Notes: generated by a model not told the origin, from the letters alone. DNA of 30,243 nucleotides from an uncultured Collinsella sp. (GCA_900541125.1 UQIK01000027.1:1-30243), one strand, 5' to 3'; shown: positions 1 through 7,223, numbered from the stretch's first letter. Translations and numbers: made by a program.

Positions 1-55
1 GAGCGTCCGGCTGATAACCGGGAGGTCACAAGTTCGAATCTTGTCAGGTCCACCA
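1..55 (+). tRNA. tRNA-Ile(GAT), 5' end cut by window edge
   Basis: This is the 3' part of a tRNA gene. The anticodon loop CTGATAA (11-17) carries anticodon GAT at 13-15, closed by a TCCGG/CCGGG stem. The T arm is ACAAG-TTCGAAT-CTTGT. The 3' acceptor strand CAGGTCC is followed by discriminator A and an encoded CCA at 53-55. The D arm and 5' acceptor strand lie outside the window. GAT reads isoleucine codons AUC and AUU. Confidence 0.93.
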
Positions 56-69
56 TCAAAACTGTGAAG

Positions 70-100
70 AGCCCTGGGGCGTTGCCTCGGGGCTTTTTTC
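70..100 (+). terminator. Rho-independent terminator after tRNA-Ile
   Basis: An 11-bp stem (70-80 with 84-94, including G-U pairs) and a GTT loop are followed by a run of six T. It lies 15 bases after the tRNA CCA end, as expected for a tRNA transcript end. Confidence 0.9.
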
Positions 101-127
101 TTGTCTGCGATAAATCTCATTTTGGTT

Positions 128-157
128 TTGTGTGCTGTGCGAAAGATTGGGTAGTAT
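128..157 (+). promoter_or_regulatory. Possible sigma70-type promoter for the DUF151 gene
   Basis: TTGTGT (128-133) and TAGTAT (152-157) are 18 bases apart, upstream of the gene starting at 214. The -35 is weak. A small hairpin, GCGGC/GCCGC around 169-182, lies in the presumed leader. Placement by eye only. Confidence 0.35.
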
Positions 158-213
158 AGCTATTCAATGCGGCGGGCTGCCGCGTGTTAACCGCTACGTA
201 CCGGAGGTGTTCC

Positions 214-714
214 ATGGTTCGTGTCGACATAGAGACCATCGTCATGGCCGCCGGTCCCGTGCCATCGCTTATCGTGCTTCGCGAGCGCTGCAGCAAATCG
301 GACTCGCCCGCGCCACTGCGTTCTCTTTCCATTCAGACTGGTTCGTTTGAAGCTGCTGCCATTAGCCGTGGCATCGATAGCGGCCGCGCCGAGCGCCCGA
401 TTACCCATGACCTGTTGCTCGATACTGTTGGCGCCTTGGGCGCCAAGCTCGAGCGCATCGAGATCGTTCGCGCCGAGCCGCCGGTGTTCTACGCGACGAT
501 CGTCGTACTGGCCGATGGTGACGAGCGCAAGATCGACGCCCGTCCCAGTGATGCTATTGCCCTTGCCGTGCGCAGCAATGCCCCCATGTTTGTGGAGGAC
601 GACATCATGAATCGCCTGGGCACTGTTTCTACCCACGCCGAGGAAGTCGACGACGAGCAGGAGTTCGAGAAGTTCGACGAGTTCGTCCATACGCTCTCCC
701 CTGATGATTTCTAA
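214..714 (+). CDS. Bifunctional nuclease family protein (DUF151)
   Basis: The 166-residue protein resembles the DUF151/bifunctional nuclease family, small stand-alone proteins of about 130-170 residues; some members have reported RNase and DNase activity. The clearest signature is the DARPSDAIALAVR stretch near residues 108-120, preceded by a FYATIVV-type strand. The C-terminus is acidic (DDEQEFEKFDEF). Start chosen at ATG 214 because GGAGG lies 8 bases upstream; an in-frame GTG at 184 has no such site. The next gene starts directly after the stop (TAAATG), so co-transcription with the two following small genes is likely. The cellular role of this family in Actinomycetota is not established. 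Confidence 0.88.
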   Translation: MVRVDIETIVMAAGPVPSLIVLRERCSKSDSPAPLRSLSIQTGSFEAAAISRGIDSGRAERPITHDLLLDTVGALGAKLERIEIVRAEPPVFYATIVVLADGDERKIDARPSDAIALAVRSNAPMFVEDDIMNRLGTVSTHAEEVDDEQEFEKFDEFVHTLSPDDF

Positions 715-1104
715 ATGCGGGGCGGCCAGGTTGTGGAGCGTTCGCTGATGGCCGGCGGCATGTCGGCCGAGGCGGCGGCTATCGCGCGCGAGGCCCAGAT
801 GCGCTCTGAGGCTTCTGAGGCGGCTCGCATTGCCTATGTGACGCAGGCCCGCACGCTTCGTGAACGCCGCGGCTCGTTTATCAAGATGGTTGTCATCTCC
901 GTCCTTGTCGCGGCAATCTGCTCACGCCTTCGTGGTACAGTTGGTGCGCTTGGGTTTTCGATCTCTACGGGCCTCGTGATCTGGGGTGTGGTCGATGCGG
1001 TCATGCTGACCAGTCAGATCAAGGTGCTCGACAAGCGCGCGATGGATATGATGCGCACCCGCGACGCTGCCGCTAAGATCGCCGCCGAGGCACAAGAACT
1101 GTAA
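715..1104 (+). CDS. Small membrane protein of unknown function
   Basis: Not recognised. Up to 129 residues with an alanine-rich, probably helical N-terminal half (MSAEAAAIAREAQ). Two likely membrane segments follow, about residues 58-75 (VVISVLVAAIC) and 80-102 (STGLVIWGVVDAVMLT), joined by a short loop, then a charged Ala-rich C-terminal helix. The ATG at 715 abuts the upstream stop and lacks a clear ribosome binding site. ATG 748 (MAGGMSAEA) has TGGAG 9 bases upstream and may be the true start, giving 118 residues. It sits between a DUF151 nuclease gene and another unknown gene, probably in one transcript. Confidence 0.72.
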   Translation: MRGGQVVERSLMAGGMSAEAAAIAREAQMRSEASEAARIAYVTQARTLRERRGSFIKMVVISVLVAAICSRLRGTVGALGFSISTGLVIWGVVDAVMLTSQIKVLDKRAMDMMRTRDAAAKIAAEAQEL

Positions 1105-1134
1105 TGACGCCAGACTCGATGGGAAGGTCTAAAG

Positions 1135-1584
1135 ATGGCACAGGATATGCAGGACGCCGGTAACGTCTCCGCCGAGCTCGACGCCATGGTGTGCGATCTG
1201 ATCGGCGCGTTCTTGGACGACCTTGCCGCCGGTGAAAACCCTGGCGTGGTAGTGGCAATTGAGGACGCCGCATCCAACCGTTATCTGGCGGCGCTCGACG
1301 AGGACGGCGAGGAGGCATGCCTGGAGGCTGCCACCAACTTTATCTCCGAGCACAAGATGGGTCTTAAGGACGAGGGCCTGGGCCGTATCGCCCGCTATGC
1401 CATCGGCTACACCGGCTGCGTCGAGATTGACGGCGGCTATCACGATGCTCTGCTCGTGAGCTTCTTCGAAACCACGCTCGAGAGCGGTTTTTCGGCATAT
1501 GTGCTGTATGAGGGCATGGGCGCCGGCGATGGTTTTATGTGGAGCGACCCTGAACCTGCAGGTGAGGAAACCCCTCTCATCTAA
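1135..1584 (+). CDS. Conserved-looking soluble protein of unknown function
   Basis: Not recognised. 149 residues, acidic (many D and E), no signal peptide and no membrane segment. Alternating hydrophobic stretches (GVVVAIEDA, ALLVSFFETT, FSAYVLYEGM) suggest a compact mixed alpha/beta fold. The start ATG at 1135 has an AAGG-type site (GGGAAGG) about 8 bases upstream. It lies 30 bases after the small membrane protein gene and probably ends the operon that starts at 214. Codon use matches the surrounding core genes, so it is likely a real expressed gene. No catalytic motif is visible. Confidence 0.75.
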   Translation: MAQDMQDAGNVSAELDAMVCDLIGAFLDDLAAGENPGVVVAIEDAASNRYLAALDEDGEEACLEAATNFISEHKMGLKDEGLGRIARYAIGYTGCVEIDGGYHDALLVSFFETTLESGFSAYVLYEGMGAGDGFMWSDPEPAGEETPLI

Positions 1585-1701
1585 AATCGCTAAAATAAAC
1601 GAGTTTTCGGTAAAAGGCTCAATATTCCCGCCGAGCGTTGCATTGCTGGGTGGGTCGCATACGCGTGCCGGTTGTATATAGATAGAAGATAGGGGAACTA
1701 C

Positions 1702-3540
1702 ATGCGCGTAGACAATCTGAGGAACATCGCCATCATCGCTCACGTCGACCACGGCAAGACGACGATGGTCGATAAGCTCCTGCGTGCCACGGACGCCTTC
1801 CGTGCCAACCAGCAGGTCGAGGACCGCGTCCTGGATTCCAACGACCAGGAGCGCGAGCGCGGCATTACGATTCTCGCCAAGAACATCTCTATCGAGTACA
1901 AGGACGTTAAGATCAACGTCATCGACACCCCGGGCCACGCCGACTTTGGCGGCGAGGTCGAGCGCGTGCTGCGTATGGCCGACGGCGCCCTGCTGCTGGT
2001 CGACGCCTTTGAGGGCCCCATGCCCCAGACCCGCTTCGTGCTGCGTCACGCTATCGACACCGGCCTTAAGATTATGATCGTCATCAACAAGATCGATCGT
2101 CCGGGTGCTAACCCCGAGAAGGCCTACAACGACTGCCTCGACCTTATGGCCGACCTGGGCGCCACCGACGACCAGCTTGAGTTCGCCATGGAGCACGTGG
2201 TCTACGCCAGCGCCATGAATGGCTTTGCCCGCCTCGATCCCAACGACGGCAACATGGACATGTATCCGCTGCTCGATATGATCATCGACGACATGCCCGC
2301 GCCCGAGGTTGACGAGAACGCCCCGCTGGCCATGCAGTGCGTGACCATCGACCACTCCAACTTCGTTGGCCGTATCGGCATCGGTCGCGTGTATTCCGGC
2401 GCCATTCACCAGGGCGACCAGATCCTGGTTGTCAAGAATGACGGTTCCAGCGCCACCGCTACCGTCAAGCAGCTCTTTACCTTCGACTACCTGGGCCGCA
2501 CCGAGTGCCAGGAAGTCGGCGCCGGTGACATCGCCGCCGTCGTGGGTATTGACCGCACCGATATCGGCGATGTCTACACCGATCCCGAGAACCCCGTCGA
2601 GCTCGAGCCCATCGAGATCGACCCGCCGACCCTGTCCATCGTCTTTGAGGCTTCGACCTCCCCGCTCGTCGGCCGTGACGGCGACATCGTGGGCGCCCGT
2701 CAGCTCAAGGAGCGCCTGTTCAACGAGGCCGAGAACAACGTGACCATGAAGATCGAGGAGCTCGAGGACAAGAGCGGCGTCGAGGTCTCGGGCCGCGGCA
2801 TTCTGCACCTGTCTGTTCTGATGGAGTCCATGCGCCGCGAGGGCTTTGAGTTCCAGGTCGGCCGTCCCCGCGTTCTGTTTAAGAAGGACGAGAACGGCAA
2901 CAAGATGGAGCCTGTCGAGCAGGCCGTCGTTGAGTGCCCGGACGAGTACTCAGGCAAGGTCGTTGAGGTCTTCGGTACCTCCGGCGGCATCATGACGAGC
3001 ATGGACACCTCGGGCATCGTGACGCACCTCGAGTTTAAGATCCCGACGCGCGGCATCATGGGGCTTAAGAACCGCATCATGAACGTCACCCACGGCGAGG
3101 GCGTGTTCTACCACACCTTCCTGGAGTATGGTCCTTACGCCGGCGAGATCGGCAACCGTCAGAATGGCGCCATGATCTCCATGACCACCGAGAAGGCCGT
3201 TGCCTATGCTCTGGGTACGCTGCAGGAGCGCGGCCAGCTGTTTGTTGAGCCGGGCACCGAGTGCTACGAGGGCATGATCGTGGGCGAGCGCAGCAAGGCC
3301 GGCGACATGGTCGTCAACATCGCCCGTACCAAGAACCTGGGCAACCAGCGTTCCTCGACCTCCGATATTTCCGTCCAGCTGGTGCCGCCCCGCACCTTCT
3401 CGCTGGAGGAAGCGCTGGAGTACATCGCCGACGACGAGCTGGTCGAGATTACTCCCAAGAACATCCGCCTGCGCAAGCGTCTGCTCAACGCCACCGACCG
3501 CAAGAAGGCTGCCGTTCGCGCCGGTCAGGTCAACAAATAA
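1702..3540 (+). CDS. typA: Ribosome-associated translational GTPase TypA/BipA
   Basis: A 612-residue GTPase of the EF-G-like translation factor family; family members are about 600-615 residues. Visible motifs are G1 AHVDHGKTT (residues 13-21), switch II DTPGHADF (75-82), and NKID (129-132). The RERGITI switch I motif lies between G1 and switch II. After the GTPase domain come a beta-barrel domain II, EF-G-like domains III and V, and the basic BipA-specific C-terminus (RLRKRLLNATDRKKA). TypA binds 70S ribosomes and aids 50S assembly, especially under stress or cold. Start ATG 1702 has AGGGGA 6 bases upstream. It is monocistronic, ending at a strong terminator. Confidence 0.97.
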   Translation: MRVDNLRNIAIIAHVDHGKTTMVDKLLRATDAFRANQQVEDRVLDSNDQERERGITILAKNISIEYKDVKINVIDTPGHADFGGEVERVLRMADGALLLVDAFEGPMPQTRFVLRHAIDTGLKIMIVINKIDRPGANPEKAYNDCLDLMADLGATDDQLEFAMEHVVYASAMNGFARLDPNDGNMDMYPLLDMIIDDMPAPEVDENAPLAMQCVTIDHSNFVGRIGIGRVYSGAIHQGDQILVVKNDGSSATATVKQLFTFDYLGRTECQEVGAGDIAAVVGIDRTDIGDVYTDPENPVELEPIEIDPPTLSIVFEASTSPLVGRDGDIVGARQLKERLFNEAENNVTMKIEELEDKSGVEVSGRGILHLSVLMESMRREGFEFQVGRPRVLFKKDENGNKMEPVEQAVVECPDEYSGKVVEVFGTSGGIMTSMDTSGIVTHLEFKIPTRGIMGLKNRIMNVTHGEGVFYHTFLEYGPYAGEIGNRQNGAMISMTTEKAVAYALGTLQERGQLFVEPGTECYEGMIVGERSKAGDMVVNIARTKNLGNQRSSTSDISVQLVPPRTFSLEEALEYIADDELVEITPKNIRLRKRLLNATDRKKAAVRAGQVNK

Positions 3541-3567
3541 GCGCTGGGCTTTATAACGTCTAACAAG

Positions 3568-3602
3568 AAAGGGCGCCGACCGTAATGGTCGGCGCCCTTT
3601 TT
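3568..3602 (+). terminator. Strong terminator after typA
   Basis: The perfect 11-bp stem GGGCGCCGACC/GGTCGGCGCCC (3571-3581, 3587-3597) is followed by five T. Preceding A residues let it partly work on the minus strand too, where a convergent gene ends at 3670. Confidence 0.92.
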
Positions 3603-3631
3603 GGTGCAAGGGGATTTAGCTGGTCTGCATT

Positions 3632-3660
3632 GCCACAAAGGTGCTTGGCCCCTTTGTGGC
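3632..3660 (-). terminator. Hairpin downstream of the convergent minus-strand gene
   Basis: A perfect 10-bp inverted repeat GCCACAAAGG/CCTTTGTGGC with a 9-base loop lies 10 bases past the stop of the minus-strand gene. It has no T-run on either side, so it may be an mRNA 3'-end stabiliser or a factor-dependent end rather than an intrinsic terminator. Confidence 0.5.
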
Positions 3661-3669
3661 GGTTGGCGG

Positions 3670-4815
3670 CTAAGCGGTGGGGAGTTCTGGCGTGTTAGCC
3701 GACTGCTGCGGTTTGAGGTGGGCGTTGCGCCAGATGATTTGGATGATGTAGCCGAGTGCAAAGACGAAGGCCACGCCGCTGATGAAGTCGCCTACGAGGG
3801 GAAGCCCCGTGAGGGCGCCGGCGATCACGCCGCCGATGGCTGCCATGGCGTAGCGGTTTTGGCTGTGTCCGACCATGCGGGCGATCGCACACCCCGCAAA
3901 GGCACTCGACACCAGCGCGATGCCAATAACACCGCACATGAGGGCTCCGGCAAGCGACAGACCAGCGATAGAGATAATTAGCAGCAGGACGGCGGGGACG
4001 ATAGCAATCGTGCCCAGAAGACCGCTCACCCACAGGGGCATGGGGCGCTGGTGGAGCATACCGGCGGCGCTGGCAGTCGCACGCGGAAAGACGAGCTCGA
4101 GCAGCAGAGCGACAAAGCAGGTCGAGAGTGCCGCGGCGACGATACCGCCGATGACATCGTTAACGGTGGAAGTATCCTCGTTCTCGGTGCGGTCGATCTT
4201 GAGTGCGCCGACCTCGGCTCCCGCGGCGCGCTCGGGGTCCTCGGAGACGTGCGCGTTCACGGTGCCGGTGATGTGGGCGTTCTTGCCCAGGATGAGCTTG
4301 TCGGCCCAAACCTCGACATCGCCCTCGACGGTGCCATCGATGGTCACCGTGTTGCCCGCAAGCGCTGCCGACTTGGTAGAGCCGCGCAGGGCAACCGTCT
4401 CGCCTATCGCGTAAAAACAGTTGGCGGTGCTGTCGGAATTGAGCACAACGTGCTGACCGACGACCGTGACGCTGCCATCAACCGTGGTCTTGGCGATATC
4501 GATAGTGCGTGCCGCCAAGCGGACGGCGCCGCCCACCGTGCAGTCGCGGATAGAGAGGGTATCGCCCGCGGCGATGATATCGCGGTCAATGGACGCATCG
4601 TCCAAGTTGAGGGCCTGGCCGGCCCAGTACAAGTCACCCTCGACGCCAGACGGATCGACGTCATTGTCGGTCGCAAGTACGTTTCCTGCGGTGTCCGTGC
4701 CGGCGAACGACGCCGTGGGAAGTGCGGTGAGCGCGAGCGCGATGAGCGCGAATGCCATAAGCAGGCAGCGACGCATCTTGTGTGACGGAGCCGCCGCGGT
4801 TTGATTGAAAGTCAT
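3670..4815 (-). CDS. Polymer-forming (bactofilin-like) protein with C-terminal membrane domain
   Basis: 381 residues in three parts. A signal-type hydrophobic stretch (residues 17-38, ending ASFAGTD) is followed by a repeated short-strand region of about 45-195 that looks like a right-handed beta-helix (VRLAARTIDIAKTTVDGSVTVVG; VTIDGTVEGDVEVWADKLILG). A C-terminal part has about four membrane helices (IVAAALSTCFVALLLELVF onward). The repeat resembles polymer-forming cytoskeletal (bactofilin, DUF583) proteins; in Gram-positives such beta-helix plus membrane fusions are often annotated as polymer-forming proteins of unknown role. The signal sequence implies the helix lies outside the membrane. 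Start ATG 4815 has AAAGGAT 6 bases upstream. Confidence 0.8.
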   Translation of the reverse strand: MTFNQTAAAPSHKMRRCLLMAFALIALALTALPTASFAGTDTAGNVLATDNDVDPSGVEGDLYWAGQALNLDDASIDRDIIAAGDTLSIRDCTVGGAVRLAARTIDIAKTTVDGSVTVVGQHVVLNSDSTANCFYAIGETVALRGSTKSAALAGNTVTIDGTVEGDVEVWADKLILGKNAHITGTVNAHVSEDPERAAGAEVGALKIDRTENEDTSTVNDVIGGIVAAALSTCFVALLLELVFPRATASAAGMLHQRPMPLWVSGLLGTIAIVPAVLLLIISIAGLSLAGALMCGVIGIALVSSAFAGCAIARMVGHSQNRYAMAAIGGVIAGALTGLPLVGDFISGVAFVFALGYIIQIIWRNAHLKPQQSANTPELPTA

Positions 4816-4828
4816 GGTTGATCCTTTT

Positions 4829-4855
4829 GTTAGGAGTTCGGCATATACCTAACAG
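4829..4855 (-). repeat. Leader hairpin upstream of the bactofilin-like gene
   Basis: Inverted repeat TGTTAGG/CCTAACA (7 bp, 13-base loop) lies immediately upstream of the AAAGGAT ribosome binding site on the minus strand. It could influence mRNA stability or initiation; no known motif recognised. Confidence 0.4.
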
Positions 4856-4865
4856 GGTACCCAAC

Positions 4866-4919
4866 GCGCGGGCGCTCTAAAAGAACCTCTCGGTTGCATT
4901 TCGAAGGATGGGCCCGCGC
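4866..4919. repeat. GC-rich inverted repeat between two minus-strand genes
   Basis: GCGCGGGC (4866-4873) and GCCCGCGC (4912-4919) are complementary across 38 bases that include a small AACC-GAGA-GGTT hairpin followed by CTTTT on the minus strand. It could be a weak transcription end for the TRIC-family gene, which stops at 4923. Confidence 0.35.
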
Positions 4920-4922
4920 CAC

Positions 4923-5612
4923 CTATTTTTTGCGGTGCAAAAAGCGTGCGATGTCTTCTTCGGTGGGGCTTTTGATGTCAAAGCGCAGCGAGAGCCAGCG
5001 CAGACCCATGGTCACGACAACGCATACGACCAGCGCGGCGACATTGCTCATGATGCCGCTCATAACGAGACACACATAGCTTGTCGATCCGGCGATGGCG
5101 GCGATGGCATAAAAGTTAGTACGTTGGAAAATGCCCGGAACCACGCCCATAAAGCCGTCGCGCAACATGCCGCCGCCCACCGCGGTAAAAAAGCCCATCA
5201 TGATGCACACCGCCGGTGCAAAGCCGTAGACAAGCGCCTTGTCCGCTCCGGTGGCGGCATAGATGCCGACCGAGATGATGTCGAGCAGGGGAATGAGTTT
5301 TTCGGGTTTGTCGACGATTGCCGGGAAAATGTAAATGATGGCTGCCGTGGCGATGGAAAGCGGGAGCGCCATCGGCTGGTTGAGGATGTAGACGTTGCCC
5401 ACCTGCAGCGTCATGTCGCGCAAGAGACCGCCGCCCAGACCGCAGACCACCGCGAGCGCGACGGCGCCCACCAGGTCGAGCTTGTGCTCGCGCGCAACCA
5501 GCACACCCGAGATCGATGCAGCGACAACAGCGAACATCTCGAGCCAAAACGGAATAGCGACCATGGCATCCGAGGCATGTGAGGTAATGGTTATAGCGGC
5601 GACGACGGGCAA
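4923..5612 (-). CDS. TRIC cation channel / UPF0126 family membrane protein
   Basis: About 229 residues, seven hydrophobic helices in two homologous halves. The family hallmark appears twice: GLGGGLLRD in the first half and AVGGGMLRD in the second. UPF0126 (YicG-like) proteins are about 200-230 residues and are related to TRIC trimeric intracellular cation channels, acting in the cytoplasmic membrane. Two starts compete. TTG at 5612 has AAAGGA 7 bases upstream; ATG at 5564 (MVAIPFWLEM) lacks an obvious site but would give a usual family N-terminus and 213 residues. I favour TTG 5612. The reading frame is open further upstream to 5873, but that part overlaps the palindromic repeat and looks non-coding. 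Confidence 0.88.
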   Translation of the reverse strand: MPVVAAITITSHASDAMVAIPFWLEMFAVVAASISGVLVAREHKLDLVGAVALAVVCGLGGGLLRDMTLQVGNVYILNQPMALPLSIATAAIIYIFPAIVDKPEKLIPLLDIISVGIYAATGADKALVYGFAPAVCIMMGFFTAVGGGMLRDGFMGVVPGIFQRTNFYAIAAIAGSTSYVCLVMSGIMSNVAALVVCVVVTMGLRWLSLRFDIKSPTEEDIARFLHRKK

Positions 5613-5747
5613 GATGGGGTCCTTTGGATTACGGATTTGGACAATGCCCGTACATAGTACATGTTCGGCGCCGATTGCGACCCTATTGCTCGGCAAACGG
5701 TCGGGATTGGATGCGGGCGTAGCATTGCCAGAATGCCAGGGTTCCAG

Positions 5748-5810
5748 AACATGTACGTCACCCTCCAAAAACGACATTTTTCGACATCTTTGGAGGCTGA
5801 CGTACATGTT
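5748..5810 (+). repeat. Palindromic repeat, copy 1 (left end of unit)
   Basis: Arms 5748-5769 (AACATGTACGTCA then CCCTCCAAA) and 5789-5810 (TTTGGAGGC then TGACGTACATGTT) pair at 21 of 22 positions. The 19-base centre carries CGACAT twice. It lies between the divergent TRIC-family and nuclease-like genes. Confidence 0.93.
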
Positions 5811-5916
5811 TTGATTGAGCTCACAGCATGAGTGGGTTGATTTACTCACATCCGGTATATTTCCCCACTTCAACGGACATAAGAGTTGGATACCGGCTCA
5901 GAGCGAGAGGCCCTCA

Positions 5917-6924
5917 ATGGATACCCCTGTTCTCATTTCGCATAAAACCGCATGGTTTGTCCATCATGCACCCCAGAATTTGGTTCAGTCTCTTGCGCGG
6001 CACGACTACCAGATAGGCGCGCAAGGCATCTCCACCCAGCAACGTGTTGCACGCATACGACAGGCCCTTACCGACTGCGGCATTCCGTCCGATATGCTTA
6101 AGACTATCGATATCGCGGTTGTATTCGAATTCGAGCGAATTCGTACCAAAGGCGTCGTTTGCCACATTCTTGGACAAAATCTTCCCTACGAGCATATTAA
6201 CGAGTTGACGCCCGGAATCTTCATCACCGACGAAGCCTTCACCTTCGTGCTCGCTGCCGAGTGGATGGATAGGATCGAATATCTCGAATATGGCTATGAA
6301 GTTTGCGGCGATTATCGCATGAGGCTCAATCCCGCCGACCCTTATACCGAGCAACCAGCCACCACCTCCAAGGATGAAATAACCGAACTGCTCGATCGGC
6401 ACCCCGGCAAACCCGGTGCCACACGTGCACGGCTCGCGCTCAGGCACATCTACGATCGCTCGGCCTCGCCTATGGAGACCGCTTCGGCAATCGCCCTCTC
6501 GCTCCCAACAAGCGAAGGCGGCGTTGGCATCCGAGGTGTCGAACTCAACAAACCGCTCGAGATCCCTCAACGTCTCTGGCATTGCGCCAAAGCTCGAACG
6601 CTCAAAATCGATGCGCTCGTGACCTATAAGCGCAGGGCGCTCGGTATCGAATATAAGGGCGGTTTTCACGATGAGCTCGAGCGCAAGGGAGCAGATGCGG
6701 AGCGAGAGGCCGTTCTCTCCCAAATGGGATATCGAATCGTTACGCTCACTTCGGCTCAGTTCAGTAGTCAGCTCGCCTTTCACCGCGCCATGAACAACAT
6801 TCGCGAAGCACTCGGCATGCCTCGCTGTACCGACACCGGGTACCAGAGAAAACAAAACGAACTACGCAAGGCACTTATCCGCAACTGGAAAAGCATACGA
6901 GACGAGGAGGCACCTTCCGAATAG
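5917..6924 (+). CDS. DUF559-like (Vsr/PD-(D/E)XK-type) endonuclease-domain protein
   Basis: 335 residues, no signal peptide or membrane segment. The C-terminal part (about 225-320) resembles DUF559/Vsr-like nuclease domains: D232 in KIDALV, then E245-Y-K247 in GIEYKGGFHDE, then AEREAVLSQMGYRIVTLT. This fits a D...ExK active site. The N-terminal part has a putative winged-helix-like region (QRVARIRQAL), a central YGYEVCGDYRM segment and SASPMETA. From memory, this domain order is common in Coriobacteriia proteins annotated as hypothetical or endonuclease-domain proteins, with a remote likeness to AbiEi. Start ATG 5917 has GAGAGG 6 bases upstream; in-frame TTG 5815 lies next to the repeat and has no site. 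Substrate and role are unknown. Confidence 0.75.
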   Translation: MDTPVLISHKTAWFVHHAPQNLVQSLARHDYQIGAQGISTQQRVARIRQALTDCGIPSDMLKTIDIAVVFEFERIRTKGVVCHILGQNLPYEHINELTPGIFITDEAFTFVLAAEWMDRIEYLEYGYEVCGDYRMRLNPADPYTEQPATTSKDEITELLDRHPGKPGATRARLALRHIYDRSASPMETASAIALSLPTSEGGVGIRGVELNKPLEIPQRLWHCAKARTLKIDALVTYKRRALGIEYKGGFHDELERKGADAEREAVLSQMGYRIVTLTSAQFSSQLAFHRAMNNIREALGMPRCTDTGYQRKQNELRKALIRNWKSIRDEEAPSE

Positions 6925-6948
6925 TGCCGCTCCCGTGAGCTCAATCCA

Positions 6949-7011
6949 AACGTGTACGTCAGCCTCCAAAGATGTCGAAAAATGTCGGTTTTGGAGGGTG
7001 ACGTACATGTT
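6949..7011 (-). repeat. Palindromic repeat, copy 2 (right end of unit)
   Basis: This is the inverted counterpart of the copy at 5748-5810. Arms 6949-6970 and 6990-7011 pair at 20 of 22 positions around a 19-base centre. It starts 24 bases after the nuclease-like gene stop and could also serve as its transcript end. Confidence 0.93.
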
Positions 7012-7046
7012 TGGGGAAGCGTGGGATCGAGACGTATTTCGATAAC

Positions 7047-7071
7047 AAAAAAGCCCCCATTTCCGGGAGCT
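7047..7071 (-). terminator. Terminator after tRNA-Ser(CGA)
   Basis: On the minus strand AGCTCCC pairs with GGGGGCT (one G-U pair) around a 6-base loop and runs into six T. It lies 13 bases beyond the tRNA CCA end. Confidence 0.85.
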
Positions 7072-7084
7072 TTCTCAACCAAAA

Positions 7085-7175
7085 TGGCGGAGGAGGAGGG
7101 ATTCGAACCCTCGTGACCTTATACAGGCCAAACGGTTTTCGAGACCGCCGCATTCAACCACTCTGCCACCCCTCC
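7085..7175 (-). tRNA. tRNA-Ser(CGA)
   Basis: 91-base tRNA with a long variable arm, as in serine tRNAs. The acceptor GGAGGGG pairs with CTCCTCC (one G-U), followed by discriminator G and an encoded CCA (7085-7087). The anticodon loop CTCGAAA gives anticodon CGA (7139-7141 on the plus strand). The T arm is GAGGG-TTCGAAT-CCCTC. It reads UCG. Confidence 0.95.
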
Positions 7176-7184
7176 GCGTGGGGT

Positions 7185-7214
7185 AAAAACAAAGCAGGCT
7201 CGAAGGCCTGCTTT
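7185..7214 (-). terminator. Hairpin with T-run between the two tRNA-Ser genes
   Basis: Perfect 9-bp stem AAAGCAGGC/GCCTGCTTT around a 6-base loop, then GTTTTT on the minus strand. It lies 9 bases after the tRNA-Ser(GGA) CCA end and 9 bases before tRNA-Ser(CGA). Either it ends the first transcript or it is a read-through/processing element, since no separate promoter is visible for the second gene. Confidence 0.75.
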
Positions 7215-7223
7215 GGAATTAAC

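Larger units (their letters stand above)
5748..7011. mobile_element. Putative repeat-bounded unit carrying one nuclease-like gene
   Basis: The ends are two 63-base sequences in inverted orientation that match at 61 of 63 positions (5748-5810 and the complement of 6949-7011). Each end is itself an imperfect palindrome. The interior holds one gene (5917-6924) with a DUF559-like domain and base use that looks less GC-rich than its neighbours. No transposase, integrase or clear target duplication is visible, so mobility is inferred from the layout only. It sits next to tRNA-Ser genes. Confidence 0.5.

Noticed and set aside
1129..2808. Minus-strand frame of 559 codons opposite typA
   Set aside because: Crosses the gap between two real plus-strand genes; the translation is antisense-type (DLDAALVLELLDL) without domain features.
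5613..5873. N-terminal extension of the TRIC-family protein to 5873
   Set aside because: It would translate across the palindromic repeat copy 1; family proteins start near the first helix and TTG 5612 has a good ribosome site.
5815..5916. Upstream TTG start for the nuclease-like gene
   Set aside because: It lies 5 bases from the repeat end and has no ribosome binding site, whereas ATG 5917 has GAGAGG at the right distance.
5748..7011. CRISPR array
   Set aside because: Only two repeat copies exist, they are inverted, palindromic and 1.1 kb apart, with a gene between; there are no spacers or cas genes.
5733..7030. Target-site duplication around the repeat-bounded unit
   Set aside because: Bases just outside the two ends (TTCCAG on the left, TGGGGA on the right) do not match as a direct repeat, so transposition cannot be claimed from this window.
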